DNA of 23,050 nt, taken from the NCBI GenBank assembly GCA_900768245.1, contig CAAGCE010000065.1, forward strand, positions 1-23,050. The letters are read 5' to 3'. Below, one piece after another: positions 1 to 6,189 of the stretch; position 1 is the first letter of the stretch; the number at the start of each line of letters is the position of its first letter. This DNA comes from Oscillospiraceae bacterium (lineage in GTDB: Bacteria; Bacillota; Clostridia; Oscillospirales; Ruminococcaceae). The notes under the pieces were generated by a model. The model had not been told where the DNA came from. It saw nothing but the letters and a program-made list of their open reading frames with translations, and ran no database searches. The position numbers and the translations under genes were made by a program.

Positions 1-56
1 GTGGGAATCCAAAGGGCAAAGCCCGTGGTCGCCTCCGCAGAGGCGAAACTCCCCAG
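1..56. repeat. GC-rich interspersed-repeat fragment at left edge
   Basis: A GC-rich block that contrasts with the AT-rich DNA after it. It holds GGGC-AAA-GCCC (14-24) and a perfect hairpin TCGCCTC-CGCA-GAGGCGA (29-46). Blocks of this look recur between genes in Oscillospiraceae as far as I recall, but I cannot confirm copy number here and the left end is cut by the window. It could instead be the tail of a gene lying outside. Confidence 0.4.
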
Positions 57-582
57 CGCATTCTAACAAATAAAGCAAAAGTAAAATAAGAAAAGCTAAA
101 GTAAAAAAATCCAAAAAGCGCAATGCAGCCCAAAAGCTAAAATCAAGAGCAGTAACGAAAACAACTATCTGAATAAAACGGCTAATCTGCATTGCGCTAA
201 TTCTATCCTATCCAAACAAAATAACCCTTTTATAAATTTGTATGCGTAAGCAATACAAATTTATAAAACACAGCAAAACTGACATCTACAAAACGCTTAA
301 ACCGGCGGATATAGAATCCGCCACTACAAGATCAATGCTGCATTAAAACGTCAGTGCAGAATTATCGTTTGCAGCGAAACAAAATAGTACGTTCAATCAA
401 GTTACACCGCATATCATAAACAGCTGCGTCCAAGACAGGAAGGGAAACCCTTCACCTACAAAGTTTTGTGCCAAAAGTTTGGTATACGCACACCTTTTGT
501 AACAGTCCACAGCCAAATGAACGACCGCGGCGGACACCATTTTACAGTCCACAGCAAAACTTGAACCGCCGCCCCCCAAAAA
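57..582. other. gene-free stretch with several inverted repeats
   Basis: No believable gene is present. A minus-strand open frame over 397-579 starts at TTG inside the terminator of the next gene and has no ribosome site, so it is not called. Structures seen: a 12-bp inverted repeat AGCGCAATGCAG (117-128) with CTGCATTGCGCT (187-198); a 16-bp perfect AT-rich hairpin (228-243 with 253-268); a hairpin GGCGGAT/ATCCGCC (304-322); and a diverged direct repeat around ACAGTCCACAGC (about 503-521 and 544-566). No promoter is clear. Confidence 0.5.
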
Positions 583-616
583 AATAAAAAAACGCCCTCC
601 GAAAACTCAGAGGGCG
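578..616 (-). terminator. Rho-independent terminator of the 650-1357 gene
   Basis: Read on the minus strand, a stem CGCCCTC (plus G-T, G-C and A-T pairs closing a GTTT loop) with GAGGGCG is followed by a run of seven T, one A and seven T. It lies 33 bases past the stop codon of the secreted-protein gene. Confidence 0.9.
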
Positions 617-649
617 GTGATTGTTTGTAATCAGGATACGGTAATTAAA

Positions 650-1357
650 TTACTTTCTCTTTCTTGCTGCAACTGCTGCTGCGCCTGCAACAGCCATTAC
701 TGAAAGGATAACAGCTGCAGTTGTATTGCCTGTTGCTGTTGATGTTGTTTCTGCGTCAGCTGCAGGAGCTTCTGCTGTTTCAACCGCTGTATCTGCGGCA
801 GCGTCAGCTGTAATGCCTGTGCCTGTTACTGTAAATGTAACTTCTATGCTCTTTATACCTGATGTCCAGTCAAGATCACCTGCATAATTGATTGATGCAT
901 CTGCCCATGGGTTATAAATGTTTACTCTCATAAGTCCGCTGTCGTTGATGTCGGGAGCTTCGGAATTGCAGCCCTTTACTTCAACGCCGTCAGCCTTAAG
1001 ACCTGTGATAGCAAGAACAGCGTCAGGATATGCTGCGAATGCACTTGTTTCAGCACCGTCGCCTGTACCTTCAATATCTGTGCAGAGTCCGAAGAACTGA
1101 CCGTAGCTCATAGCATCTGTAAATTCGATGGAAGCTGTGTATGTACCGTCGCCTGTGATCTCGGCATTTGTAACGGAAGCGATACCCATATTTCCATCTG
1201 CGTCTGCTGCACCGCCCCAATACTGCTGTGCGCCCCATGATTCGTCAGCAAGGTAGATACCTGCTGTACCAATCGTTTCCGCTGATGCGGAAATCGCAAG
1301 CATAGAAGCTGAAACTGCAGCTGCTGCAACGGCAGCAATGATTTTTTTAAGCGTCAT
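650..1357 (-). CDS. secreted, C-terminally anchored surface protein (paralogue A)
   Basis: A 235-residue exported protein of unknown function. The start ATG at 1357 has GGAGGA eight bases upstream; a longer reading from TTG at 1372 would start inside that ribosome site, so it is rejected. Residues 1-26 form a signal peptide ending ASA. A beta-rich middle region (about 27-185) has WGAQQYW near its start and a repeated GDGTYT motif. An Ala/Thr/Glu-rich linker leads to TATGN (207-211), a hydrophobic helix and RKRK at the end. That end has the layout of a cell-wall sorting signal (short motif, membrane helix, positive tail), but the motif is degenerate. The first 26 residues, GTYT region and last 45 residues resemble the next gene closely, while the centre has diverged. 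A carbohydrate- or cell-surface-binding role is only a guess. Confidence 0.85.
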   Translation of the reverse strand: MTLKKIIAAVAAAAVSASMLAISASAETIGTAGIYLADESWGAQQYWGGAADADGNMGIASVTNAEITGDGTYTASIEFTDAMSYGQFFGLCTDIEGTGDGAETSAFAAYPDAVLAITGLKADGVEVKGCNSEAPDINDSGLMRVNIYNPWADASINYAGDLDWTSGIKSIEVTFTVTGTGITADAAADTAVETAEAPAADAETTSTATGNTTAAVILSVMAVAGAAAVAARKRK

Positions 1358-1411
1358 AATAAATTCCTCCAATCATATTTGGCATTATTTAGCCACATTT
1401 TTATGTGTACT

Positions 1412-1440
1412 ATTATATCATATTTAAAATTCACGGACAA
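1412..1440 (-). promoter_or_regulatory. sigma-A-type promoter for 650-1357 gene
   Basis: On the minus strand, TTGTCC (1435-1440), a 17-base spacer and TATAAT (1412-1417) lie about 55 bases before the start codon. Confidence 0.6.
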
Positions 1441-1476
1441 TCCGAATATCGCATAATTATTCGCAGACAAACTTGT

Positions 1477-1516
1477 ACAAAAAAACTAAACCGTCCCGAA
1501 AAATCCGAGACGGTTT
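1477..1516 (-). terminator. Rho-independent terminator of the 1551-2276 gene
   Basis: An 11-bp stem (1488-1498 with 1506-1516, AAACCGTC core, one G-T pair) has a 7-base loop. On the minus strand it is followed by AGTTTTTTT. It separates the two paralogous surface-protein genes into single-gene units. Confidence 0.88.
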
Positions 1517-1550
1517 TGGTTTTATTCAATATGTTTTTTCAAGCCGGAAA

Positions 1551-2276
1551 TTACTTTCTCTTTCTTGAAGCAACTGCAGCAGCACCTGCAACAGCCATTA
1601 CAGAAACGATAACAGCAGCAGCTGTATTGCCTGTAGCTGTAGAAGTTGTTGTAGCGTCAGCAGCAGGAGCAGCTTCTGTTGTTTCAACAGCTGTATCTTC
1701 AGCAGCAGTAGCAGTAGCACCTGTACCTGCAACTGTGAATGTAACTTCAATGCTGTTTACGCCTGTGAGTTCAGCATAGTCAACCATCTGAGCTGACTTG
1801 CTCATAACATCGCCGTCAGCAGCACGGCAGTCAACTGCACCGTCATCGGAAACATCTTCGCTCGGAGAATTCCATTCATTGTAGAGGTTTACTCTTGTTG
1901 TAAGAGCTACACCGTCAGCGGAGCATGTATAACCGTCAGCGATCTTCTTTTCTTCGCCGTTGATCTTGATAGAATCAACTGTTACTGTGTATGTACGGTT
2001 GAAAATTGTTTCACCGTTCTTGATTTCGAGAGCGTTGAACTGTGCAAGGCTGATTCCGTCAGCGCCTGTCATAGAAACAGTGTATGTACCGTCGCCTGTA
2101 ACCTCAGCGTTTGACCATTCAGCATCAAAATCGCCCCACTGGTCGTTGTTGATGTTGAGGTAAGCTGTACCGTCAGCAAGGGAATCTGTGTTCTGTGCAG
2201 CAAAAGCACTTACTGTAAGAGCGGAAACTGCAACAACGCCGCTTACGAGAGCAGCCAAAATCTTATTGATCTTCAT
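1551..2276 (-). CDS. secreted, C-terminally anchored surface protein (paralogue B)
   Basis: A 241-residue paralogue of the protein encoded at 650-1357; function unknown. The start ATG at 2276 is preceded by GAAAGGATG. Residues 1-26 are a signal peptide ending AFA. The mature part has WGDFDAEW, GDGTYTVS and a central TVDSIKINGEE stretch typical of a beta-sandwich, then an acidic Thr/Ala linker, TATGN (213-217), a hydrophobic helix and RKRK. The C-terminal 45 residues are nearly identical to paralogue A and the nucleotide identity there is also high, which points to duplication with later divergence of the exposed middle or to gene conversion at the ends. It has its own promoter, operator-like palindrome and terminator, so it is probably regulated separately. 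Confidence 0.85.
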   Translation of the reverse strand: MKINKILAALVSGVVAVSALTVSAFAAQNTDSLADGTAYLNINNDQWGDFDAEWSNAEVTGDGTYTVSMTGADGISLAQFNALEIKNGETIFNRTYTVTVDSIKINGEEKKIADGYTCSADGVALTTRVNLYNEWNSPSEDVSDDGAVDCRAADGDVMSKSAQMVDYAELTGVNSIEVTFTVAGTGATATAAEDTAVETTEAAPAADATTTSTATGNTAAAVIVSVMAVAGAAAVASRKRK

Positions 2277-2350
2277 AACTAAAACATCCTTTCAAAATGT
2301 TCATAAAATTATAATTACACCGCTTTGGCGGATAATCACCTTAAATATCG

Positions 2351-2364
2351 GGAAAACGTTTTCC
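2351..2364. promoter_or_regulatory. perfect 14-bp palindrome, LacI/CcpA-type operator candidate
   Basis: GGAAAACGTTTTCC is fully self-complementary with a central CG. Its inner 12 bases fit the CcpA cre pattern (TGWAANCGNTNWCA) except for the outermost T and A. It lies 22 bases downstream of the -10 element in the leader of the 1551-2276 gene, a position where a bound repressor would block elongation. Confidence 0.5.
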
Positions 2365-2385
2365 AAACCTTTAATTGATACGTTT

Positions 2386-2391
2386 ATTATA
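2386..2391 (-). promoter_or_regulatory. -10 element upstream of 1551-2276 gene
   Basis: TATAAT on the minus strand, 110 bases before the start codon. No good -35 is seen at normal spacing (TGGATT at 17 bases), so it may depend on an activator. A second TATAAT lies at 2308-2313, closer to the gene but without a -35. Confidence 0.4.
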
Positions 2392-2483
2392 ACTCCTTTC
2401 ACTTCAAAAATCCATATCCAAAATGTATTAATATTTCCAAAAAGCTTTGTACATTTTCACTATTATGATAACAAGACCTGTCT

Positions 2484-2524
2484 ATAAAAAAATACCTTTT
2501 GCAGAAAAACTGCAAAAGGTATTT
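2484..2524 (-). terminator. Rho-independent terminator of the 2556-2876 gene
   Basis: A perfect 15-bp stem (2490-2504 with 2510-2524) has a 5-base A/T loop. On the minus strand it runs into TTTTTTTATA. The very strong stem could also stop plus-strand transcription. Confidence 0.92.
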
Positions 2525-2555
2525 TCATCAGCAATTAAAAGCAATAAGGGTTAAA

Positions 2556-2876
2556 TTACTTAACCTTCTTAGCAACTACTGCAGCTGCTGCAAGAGCAAC
2601 AGGGATAACTGCGAGTGCGATCGGAGAGTTGCCTGTAGCAGGGTTAGCATCAGCAGGTGTTTCTTCAGCAGGAGCTTCTTCTTCAGCAGGAGCTTCTTCT
2701 TCGTCAGCAGGAACTTCTTCTTCTGTTGGCTCTTCAACTACTTCTTCATCAGCAGGTGTTTCGTCAACGATTGTATCTTCTTCAGCATCTGTACCTTCTG
2801 CGGAAGCTGTCATGCCGAGCATTGCGATTGCCATTGTGGAAGCTGCGATAGCAGCAAGAATCTTCTTCATTTTCAT
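2556..2876 (-). CDS. small secreted acidic stalk protein with NPATG sorting signal
   Basis: A 106-residue secreted protein with no recognisable domain. The start ATG at 2876 has GGAGG nine bases upstream; a longer TTG reading begins inside the ribosome site. Residues 1-26 are a signal peptide ending ASA. Residues 27-77 are almost entirely Glu, Asp, Pro and Ala in short repeats such as APAEEE and ETPADE. NPATG (78-82) is followed by a hydrophobic helix and KKVK, a good match to a sortase sorting signal of the NPxTG kind. If anchored, the mature product is only a negatively charged brush about 50 residues long. It is transcribed alone. A role in surface charge or cation binding is inference. 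Confidence 0.82.
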   Translation of the reverse strand: MKMKKILAAIAASTMAIAMLGMTASAEGTDAEEDTIVDETPADEEVVEEPTEEEVPADEEEAPAEEEAPAEETPADANPATGNSPIALAVIPVALAAAAVVAKKVK

Positions 2877-2930
2877 TGTTGTTTCCTCCAATTAAAAATT
2901 TTAAAATATAATCTCATCGACTATGCTGTT

Positions 2931-2958
2931 ATTATAACACAGTATTCCCGAAAATCAA
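2931..2958 (-). promoter_or_regulatory. promoter for 2556-2876 gene
   Basis: On the minus strand, TTGATT (2953-2958), a 16-base spacer and TATAAT (2931-2936) lie 55 bases before the start codon. Confidence 0.6.
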
Positions 2959-2959
2959 A

Positions 2960-3293
2960 GCATTATTCTGACGTATTTTTTTAGTATTTAGCAGATTCTT
3001 TTGAACATTATCACCAAAAGCCGAGAAATTTTTCATTGCAATTATTAAAATTCAATTACAATGTTTGTTATATCTTTCCCAATCAATGCCCGAAGATCGC
3101 AGAAAACCTTGCTGTAAATAGGATATGCCGTTCTCTTTGATATATACATATTTTCATAAAAATGGTTTTGCGACATATTGTTATTTTCAGCAGACGACTT
3201 TTTACGGTGATGCAGCTTTTTATCTGACGTGAAAAAACTTGCCGTATTTTATACGCTTTGTAATATAAATACATAAATTTAAGTTTAAAAACC
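2960..3293. other. AT-rich intergenic stretch without a gene
   Basis: No start with a ribosome site and no coding pattern is visible on either strand. The only structure is an imperfect inverted repeat CATTG-AATT/AATT-CAATG (3034-3063). A minus-strand open frame at 3083-3274 is AT-rich, lacks a ribosome site and is not called. Confidence 0.5.
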
Positions 3294-3322
3294 TTGACAG
3301 CTGTATTTTTATATGGTATTAT
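3294..3322 (+). promoter_or_regulatory. strong promoter, no protein gene behind it
   Basis: Consensus TTGACA (3294-3299), a 17-base spacer and TATTAT (3317-3322). The nearest protein start is more than 400 bases away and has its own promoter, so this should drive a non-coding transcript beginning near 3329. Confidence 0.75.
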
Positions 3323-3328
3323 AACAAA

Positions 3329-3490
3329 TTATGAAAATTAATGCATTTTTGTTTTCTGCATAAATATGACATATTGCAGCTGATATATTATCCTAAAGTT
3401 CTATCTTTTGATTTGATCGGTTTAGAACTTTTTACAGATGTCACTATCAGACAAGCCAAAATTTGTGCAGTTGTACAAATTTTAGATTTT
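3329..3490 (+). ncRNA. candidate small RNA 1 (end uncertain)
   Basis: A transcript is expected from the promoter at 3294-3322. It opens with a small hairpin ATGCA/TGCAT (3341-3361) around a U/C-rich loop. Two possible 3' ends are visible: AAAGTTCTA/TAGAACTTT (3395-3431) followed by two further T, and AAAATTTGT/ACAAATTTT (3458-3483) followed by AGATTTTT. Neither is as good as the terminator at 3641-3670, so it may read through and overlap small RNA 2. The open frame inside (3341-3685) lacks a ribosome site and a plausible composition. Confidence 0.4.
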
Positions 3491-3503
3491 TGCCTTAAAG
3501 CTG

Positions 3504-3532
3504 TTGACGTATCGTATGTTATGGGTTATAAT
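3504..3532 (+). promoter_or_regulatory. strong promoter of candidate small RNA 2
   Basis: TTGACG (3504-3509), a 17-base spacer and perfect TATAAT (3527-3532). The predicted first base, G3539, is exactly where a 5' hairpin begins. Confidence 0.78.
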
Positions 3533-3538
3533 AATATC

Positions 3539-3670
3539 GATGTTAGAATTCGTCTAATTCTATTAATTATGTTTAACATCCGTTTTGTTGTCTCCTTTCT
3601 TTTGTTCTACACATATTTTAATTTAATTTCATTTGATCTTTGCAGGACACCGTTGTCCTGCATTTTTTTT
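3539..3670 (+). ncRNA. candidate 132-nt small RNA 2
   Basis: Bounded by a near-consensus promoter (3504-3532) and a strong intrinsic terminator (3641-3670), with no credible open frame. The 5' end can fold GATGTTA (3539-3545) on TAACATC (3574-3580), enclosing a GAATT/AATTC hairpin (3546-3560). The middle (3581-3640) is unpaired and U/C-rich and includes TCTCCTTTCTTTTG (3591-3604), complementary to GAAAGGAG-type ribosome sites. This layout (5' hairpin, open C/U-rich region, terminator hairpin) is that of trans-acting small RNAs in Firmicutes. It does not match 6S RNA, the signal recognition particle RNA, tmRNA or a riboswitch class I can recognise. No expression evidence is available. Confidence 0.6.
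3641..3670 (+). terminator. strong Rho-independent terminator of the small RNA locus
   Basis: Stem TGCAGGACA/TGTCCTGCA with loop CCGT is followed by eight T. It ends transcription 12 bases before the promoter of the next operon, which isolates the small RNA locus. Confidence 0.93.
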
Positions 3671-3681
3671 GCCCTGATTTA

Positions 3682-3711
3682 TTGACAACCATACTCGGTT
3701 CATACTATAAT
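3682..3711 (+). promoter_or_regulatory. promoter of the 3746-9269 operon
   Basis: TTGACA (3682-3687), an 18-base spacer and TATAAT (3706-3711), 34 bases before the first start codon. Confidence 0.8.
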
Positions 3712-3745
3712 TATGGCATACCTATAAAGAAAAGGAATTATAACA

Positions 3746-4972
3746 ATGAAAAGTGAAAGAAATTACCCGTGCGCATCAGTCAGCAAAAAGGCTGAAGCCG
3801 CTATAAAAAGAGGACACCCGTGGATATATGATACGGAAATAAAAAGCGTTGACGGAGAATGGGCAAACGGCTGTCTTACAGACGTGGTTTCCGAAAAAGG
3901 CTCATACCTCGGAACGGGTTTCGTAAGCGAAAAAAGCAAAATAAGAATCCGTCTTCTCTCAAACAATGCCAACGATAAATTTGACGCAGCTTTTTTCAAA
4001 CGCCGTTTAAAATATGCCCTTGATTACAGAAAAACGGTTATGGGTGACGATTATTCCGCCTGCCGCCTAATATTCGGCGAAGCTGACGGACTTCCGGGAC
4101 TGACCGTTGACCGCTATGAAAATCTTCTTGTAACACAGGTGCTTTCATACGGTATGGATAAAATAAAGGACGTTATTTACCGCAGTCTTTATGAGCTTAT
4201 GGCTGAGGACGGCATAAAAATCGACGGTATCTACGAACGAAATGATGTCGCTATCCGTGAGCTTGAGGGTCTTGAAGTTTACAAAGGCTGGTATGAGAGC
4301 GACTTCATCTCCCCTGCCGACTCGGTGCTTACGGAAATAGTTGAAAACGGCATAAAATATGAGGTCGATGTTGAAAACGGTCAGAAAACAGGCTTTTTCC
4401 TTGACCAGAAATACAACCGTCTTGCTGTTGCAAAGATCGCAAAGGGCAAGACTGTACTGGACTGCTTTACTCACACAGGTTCATTTGCCCTCAATGCGGC
4501 AATGGGCGGTGCAAAACGTGTTACCGCTGTCGACGTATCGGAAACAGCTATCGCAAAGGCAAAGGAAAATGCCGAAAAGAACGGTCTTACCGACAGAATG
4601 AACTTCCTCTGCACCAATGTTTTTGACCTTCTTCCCGAATTATGCAAGGGCAAAAGCGAATACGATATGATAATCCTTGACCCGCCTGCATTCACCAAGA
4701 ACCGCAAAACTATCTCAGACGCTGAACGTGGCTACAAGGAAATAAACTACCGTGCAATGAAGCTTCTCCCGAGAGGCGGCTATCTTGCGACCTGCTCATG
4801 CTCGCATTTTATGGATAACAGTCTGTTCGTGAAAATGCTTATGTCCGCAGCCTCCGACGCAGGTGTTTCATTAAAGCTTATCGAGGCAAGACGTCAGTCC
4901 CCCGACCACCCTACTATGCTGAATATCCCCGAAACGGATTATCTTAAATTTTATTTATTCCAGATAGTATAA
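3746..4972 (+). CDS. class I rRNA large-subunit methyltransferase, RlmI/RlmK-like
   Basis: A 408-residue SAM-dependent methyltransferase of the RlmI (COG1092) family, whose characterised members methylate cytosine C5 or guanine N7 in 23S rRNA. An N-terminal PUA-like RNA-binding domain (about 1-75, RGHPWIY motif) is followed by the linker domain and a Rossmann-fold catalytic domain. Visible motifs: NGQKTGFFLDQKYNR near 209, the SAM-binding VLDCFTHTGSFAL with the acidic VDVS, DPPAF at 312-316, and TCSCSH with Cys350 and Cys352, where the catalytic cysteine is expected. Length is normal for the family. AAGGAA lies 11 bases before ATG. It is the first gene of a five-gene operon. The exact target base cannot be read from sequence. 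Confidence 0.9.
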   Translation: MKSERNYPCASVSKKAEAAIKRGHPWIYDTEIKSVDGEWANGCLTDVVSEKGSYLGTGFVSEKSKIRIRLLSNNANDKFDAAFFKRRLKYALDYRKTVMGDDYSACRLIFGEADGLPGLTVDRYENLLVTQVLSYGMDKIKDVIYRSLYELMAEDGIKIDGIYERNDVAIRELEGLEVYKGWYESDFISPADSVLTEIVENGIKYEVDVENGQKTGFFLDQKYNRLAVAKIAKGKTVLDCFTHTGSFALNAAMGGAKRVTAVDVSETAIAKAKENAEKNGLTDRMNFLCTNVFDLLPELCKGKSEYDMIILDPPAFTKNRKTISDAERGYKEINYRAMKLLPRGGYLATCSCSHFMDNSLFVKMLMSAASDAGVSLKLIEARRQSPDHPTMLNIPETDYLKFYLFQIV

Positions 4973-5006
4973 TTTACACAAATATATACGGAAGGGTTTT
5001 GACATA

Positions 5007-5534
5007 ATGAAAAAACTGCTAAAAAATAATGCCGATAAAATTCTGGCGGCAACTCTTGCGGCAGCTTTTATACTTATTATTATAGCCGTGAAATCAGGCT
5101 TTACAGTTTCCTTTGCAGAAAATGCTATGGACGGACTCAGTACAGAGCTGGACAGCATAAGAAGCACCGATGAAATAGGCGATGTGGAAGGCTATGCGCT
5201 AATATTCGGCGGTATAGGCTATTTTTTAGGTTCTGTGGGAGTTTTCTTTTACAAGGTTCTGTTTGTTTATATCCCGGCAGCAATGGCACTCGGCACGATA
5301 TTTTTTGCATCGGTTTCAAGAGCGGTCTACAAAAGCGAACAGCTTACAGCCTACCGCATTTTAACCGGCATTAGCTTTGCGGGACTTGCCGTGACAATGA
5401 TATTATCCACCGTTATCGTTTTTTCAGGTGCAGGTATTTTTATTACGGCTGCTGCGGCTCTTCTTTCGCTTTATATACTTTTTCTGCTTATTTTCGGCAT
5501 ACGAATCGTTTATTCCCAACGTATAACATCATAA
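5007..5534 (+). CDS. polytopic membrane protein of unknown function
   Basis: A 175-residue protein with about five hydrophobic segments (roughly 11-28, 64-80, 84-104, 117-140, 142-167). An outward or inward loop at 35-62 contains a few acidic residues. I do not recognise the family. The start ATG has GGAAGGG about eight bases upstream. It lies 34 bases after the methyltransferase gene and 15 before the response regulator gene, so it is in the same transcript. It has no histidine-kinase residues and cannot itself be the kinase, although it might be a sensory partner. That last point is speculation from position only. Confidence 0.75.
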   Translation: MKKLLKNNADKILAATLAAAFILIIIAVKSGFTVSFAENAMDGLSTELDSIRSTDEIGDVEGYALIFGGIGYFLGSVGVFFYKVLFVYIPAAMALGTIFFASVSRAVYKSEQLTAYRILTGISFAGLAVTMILSTVIVFSGAGIFITAAAALLSLYILFLLIFGIRIVYSQRITS

Positions 5535-5549
5535 GAAAGGACTTCATAT

Positions 5550-6176
5550 ATGAATGTGCTTGTTGTTGATGATGATAAGCTTGTTGCATCATCACTGAAA
5601 ACCATACTTGAAGCAGACAGCGATATTACGGTCTGCGAAATGGGTAATTCCGGTGAAACGGCTGTTGAGCTTTATAAAAAACATTCTCCCGATGTGCTGC
5701 TTATGGATATAAGAATGGACGGTATGACGGGGCTTGAAGCCGCAGAATGTATACTTGACAGCGACCCGAATGCAAAGATCCTTTTTCTTACCACCTTTTC
5801 AGATGACGACTATATTGCCGAAGCTCTGCACATAGGTGCAAAAGGCTACATATTAAAGCAGGAATACGAAAGCATCGCCCCTGCAATAAAAGCGGTTTTC
5901 AACGGACAGAGCGTTTTCGGCAGCGAAATAGTCGGAAAAATGAACAGCATTATAGGCAGCAGACACGGTTTCGACTATAATAAATTTGACATTGGCGAAC
6001 GTGAACGAGAGATAATCCGGCTCGTTGCCGACGGCAAGAGCAACAAAGAGATAGCGGAAGCCTTGTTTTTAAGTGAAGGAACGGTCAGAAACTATCTCAG
6101 CGGCATACTTGAAAAGCTTGACTGCCGTGACAGAACTCAGCTTGCAGTTTTCTATTACAAAAATATCCACGCATAA
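5550..6176 (+). CDS. NarL/FixJ-family response regulator
   Basis: A 208-residue two-component regulator. The receiver domain (1-120) has the acidic pocket Asp7-Asp9, the phosphoacceptor Asp53 in LLMDIRMDG, a conserved Thr in LTTF and the Lys in AKGYILK. The C-terminal LuxR-type helix-turn-helix (about 145-205) contains LVADGKSNKEIAEALFLSEG, the usual DNA-recognition signature. The ribosome site AGAAAGGA sits well before ATG. It binds DNA, probably as a phosphorylated dimer. No histidine kinase gene lies next to it, which is unusual for this family. Its place directly upstream of a beta-mannosidase gene (13-base gap) suggests, without proving, control of that operon. Confidence 0.92.
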   Translation: MNVLVVDDDKLVASSLKTILEADSDITVCEMGNSGETAVELYKKHSPDVLLMDIRMDGMTGLEAAECILDSDPNAKILFLTTFSDDDYIAEALHIGAKGYILKQEYESIAPAIKAVFNGQSVFGSEIVGKMNSIIGSRHGFDYNKFDIGEREREIIRLVADGKSNKEIAEALFLSEGTVRNYLSGILEKLDCRDRTQLAVFYYKNIHA

Positions 6177-6189
6177 CGGGAGGTATTAT

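Noticed and set aside
397..579. 60-residue minus-strand open frame
   Set aside because: It starts with TTG inside the T-run of a terminator, has no ribosome site and overlaps a direct repeat; no protein family is recognised.
3341..3685. 114-residue plus-strand open frame in the small RNA region
   Set aside because: No ribosome site, odd hydrophobic/Cys-rich composition, and it crosses an internal promoter and the terminator stem.
6073..6189. Upstream extension of the beta-mannosidase reading frame
   Set aside because: It would overlap the response regulator gene by 100 bases; the ATG at 6190 has GGGAGG at the right distance and begins with the family-typical SLNGKW.
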